Source: Rothia mucilaginosa (GTDB taxonomy: Bacteria; Actinomycetota; Actinomycetes; Actinomycetales; Micrococcaceae). From it: a stretch of 64,000 nucleotides of DNA. The position numbers were made by a program, and so were the translations under genes. The notes below the pieces were generated by a model that searched no databases, was not told the DNA's origin, and saw nothing but the letters and a program-made list of their open reading frames with translations. Below, piece by piece: positions 62,818-64,000 of the stretch. How positions within the stretch are numbered: the stretch's first letter is position 1; the number at the start of each line of letters is the position of its first letter. The stretch lies in the NCBI RefSeq assembly GCF_019334805.1, contig NZ_CP079822.1, positions 248,001 through 312,000 of the forward strand. The letters run 5' to 3'.

Positions 62818-62882
62818 GAGAAGCCACATGTGTTTCGAGAAGCCACCATTATTGTGGCTTCTCGAAACACATGTGGCTTCTC
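62818..62882 (+). repeat. Dispersed 65-base hairpin element, copy 3
   Basis: GAGAAGCCACATGTGTTTC, then GAGAAGCCAC, then the inverted complement ending AACACATGTGGCTTCTC. The 19-base outer arms are perfectly complementary. It lies 14 bases after the lipoprotein stop. Confidence 0.8.
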
Positions 62883-62941
62883 GGCGCATAGGTATCAGCG
62901 CATAGGTATCGGCGCGTGGTGACTTCCGTAAAATGGTATCT

Positions 62942-63442
62942 ATGGCTAAGAAAACTAAAGGTAAGAAGAGCGGCGCAGCAACCGCCGCCGTAGCACTGCT
63001 GACCGAGACGAACACCCCCTTCCAGATGCGTGAATACGAGCATGTTGAGGGCGTCACCTCCTTCGGTGAAGAAGCCGCGAAGAACCTCGGTGCCTCCGAG
63101 GAGCAGGTGTTCAAGACCCTGCTGATCGTGCATGAGAAGGATTTCGCGGTCGCAATCGTGCCGGTCTCTGGCAAGCTCAACGTGAAGGCGGCCGCCGCAG
63201 CCCTCGGCTGGAAGAACGCCTCCATGTGCGACCCGAAGGTCGCCGAGCGCCGCACAGGCTACGTGGTGGGCGGTATTTCTCCGCTGGGTCAGAAGACCCC
63301 CTCCCCCACCCTGCTCGATGAGTCTGCGCAGCTTTTTGACACGATCATGGTTTCTGGCGGTAAGCGCGGCCTGGATGTTGAGCTCGCCCCGGACGACCTG
63401 CTGAAGCTCACCAACGGCAAGTACGCTGACATCCGTGCTTAG
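62942..63442 (+). CDS. ybaK: YbaK/EbsC-family Cys-tRNA(Pro) deacylase
   Basis: 166 residues from ATG 62942 (MAKKTKGKKSG); an in-frame ATG at 62933 is an alternative. TAAAAT at 62929-62934 could be a -10 for a leaderless transcript. YbaK-domain features: TETNTPFQMREYEH, FKTLLIVHEKDFAVAIVPV, the conserved Lys in K-T-L, VGGISPLGQK and IMVSGGKRGLDVEL. The family hydrolyses Cys mischarged on tRNA-Pro in the cytoplasm. Length typical. Confidence 0.93.
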   Translation: MAKKTKGKKSGAATAAVALLTETNTPFQMREYEHVEGVTSFGEEAAKNLGASEEQVFKTLLIVHEKDFAVAIVPVSGKLNVKAAAAALGWKNASMCDPKVAERRTGYVVGGISPLGQKTPSPTLLDESAQLFDTIMVSGGKRGLDVELAPDDLLKLTNGKYADIRA

Positions 63443-63529
63443 TCCGCGCGTAGCGGGAATAATCCGCCCGGCCGCGGCGTTATGTGAGCCGTAAGAGCCT
63501 GGGCATGAGAGCAAACTGAAGGAGTCATG

Positions 63530-63991
63530 ATGGGCAATTCGCTACCCGGCGTGGGTGCTATCGCCAAGAACTGGCGTGAAGTGCTCAAGCCTGAAGAGTA
63601 CGCTGTTCTGCGTGAGGGCGGCACCGAGCGCGCGTTCACGGGCGAGTACTGGAACACCCACACGGAGGGTGTGTATTCGTGTCGTGCCTGCGGTACGGAG
63701 CTGTTCCGTTCTGATCAGAAGTTCGATTCGCATTGTGGTTGGCCGTCGTTTTTCGCGCCGCTGGCTGAGGACCGTGTGCGTTACCTGGAGGACACGACGT
63801 TCGGTATGCGCCGTGTGGAGGTGCGTTGCGCCGCCTGCGATTCGCACCTGGGTCACGTGTTTGAGGGTGAGGGCTACCCGACTCCCACGGATTTGCGGTA
63901 TTGCATTAATTCGGTGTGTCTGACGCTGACCCCGGCTGGTGAAGCACAGCCTGGTGATACTCCGGTTGACGAGGCGGAATCCACCGAATAG
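63530..63991 (+). CDS. msrB: Peptide methionine-R-sulfoxide reductase MsrB
   Basis: 153 residues. ATGATG at 63527; the second ATG has better spacing to AAGGAG. Zinc-site CxxC pairs are present (SCRACGTELF and RCAACDSHLG), as are the FDSHCGWPSFFAP block and the catalytic RYCINSVCL with the reactive Cys. Reduces the R-epimer of methionine sulfoxide in proteins, complementing MsrA at 21255. Complete within the window, ending 9 bases from its edge. Confidence 0.96.
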   Translation: MGNSLPGVGAIAKNWREVLKPEEYAVLREGGTERAFTGEYWNTHTEGVYSCRACGTELFRSDQKFDSHCGWPSFFAPLAEDRVRYLEDTTFGMRRVEVRCAACDSHLGHVFEGEGYPTPTDLRYCINSVCLTLTPAGEAQPGDTPVDEAESTE

Positions 63992-64000
63992 ACCCCGCCA

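Overview
The window reads as a moderately high-GC actinobacterial chromosome. Gene content (tandem S-layer-homology proteins, Tat-type lipoproteins, LAxTG-anchored surface proteins, a type I-E CRISPR-Cas locus, GC-rich codon use) suggests a Micrococcaceae member, most likely an oral Rothia of the R. mucilaginosa group. That assignment is recall and inference, not a database result. A short AT-rich block near 61.5-62.6 kb is different: it looks like oral Streptococcus DNA.

Layout. (1) 1-20.1 kb: ten consecutive same-strand genes for secreted or membrane-bound proteins with Ig-like modules and C-terminal SLH domains; the first is cut by the window edge. Two subfamilies are visible (genes 1-4, and genes 7-10), and the second has a repeated promoter and terminator cassette. 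(2) 20.2-21.8 kb: a NIF3-like protein and methionine sulfoxide reductase MsrA. (3) 22.0-31.4 kb: ten paralogous lipoproteins with RR signal peptides, mostly with a conserved C-x-S-D-I-R-P-L start to the mature protein, Ser/Ala-rich linkers and a shared globular domain (DUF6318-like by recall). (4) 31.5-39.3 kb: tRNA-Glu(CTC), two YncE-like beta-propeller surface proteins with LAKTG/LANTG sorting signals, and a Tat-exported SLH protein. (5) 39.7-57.0 kb: a complete type I-E system, cas3 on one strand and cas8e-cas11-cas7-cas5-cas6e-cas1-cas2 on the other, followed by a leader and an array of about 107 repeats. The old end of the array is separated from a four-repeat piece by about 0.7 kb carrying a HTH gene. 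Two degenerate repeats lie between cas8e and cas3. (6) 57.1-64 kb: ZapE-like ATPase, a lipoprotein and PKD-like secreted protein pair, a second lipoprotein gene broken by a streptococcal yeiH-like gene that itself carries a frameshift, then YbaK-type deacylase and MsrB.

How it fits together. Most of the window is cell-surface inventory expanded by tandem duplication and shuffled by recombination. Regulatory cassettes were duplicated with the genes. The CRISPR locus looks intact and active: recent repeats are uniform, and one spacer pair differs only at two seed positions, as expected if the cell re-immunised against an escape variant of the same target. The streptococcal insertion shows that foreign oral DNA enters this genome.
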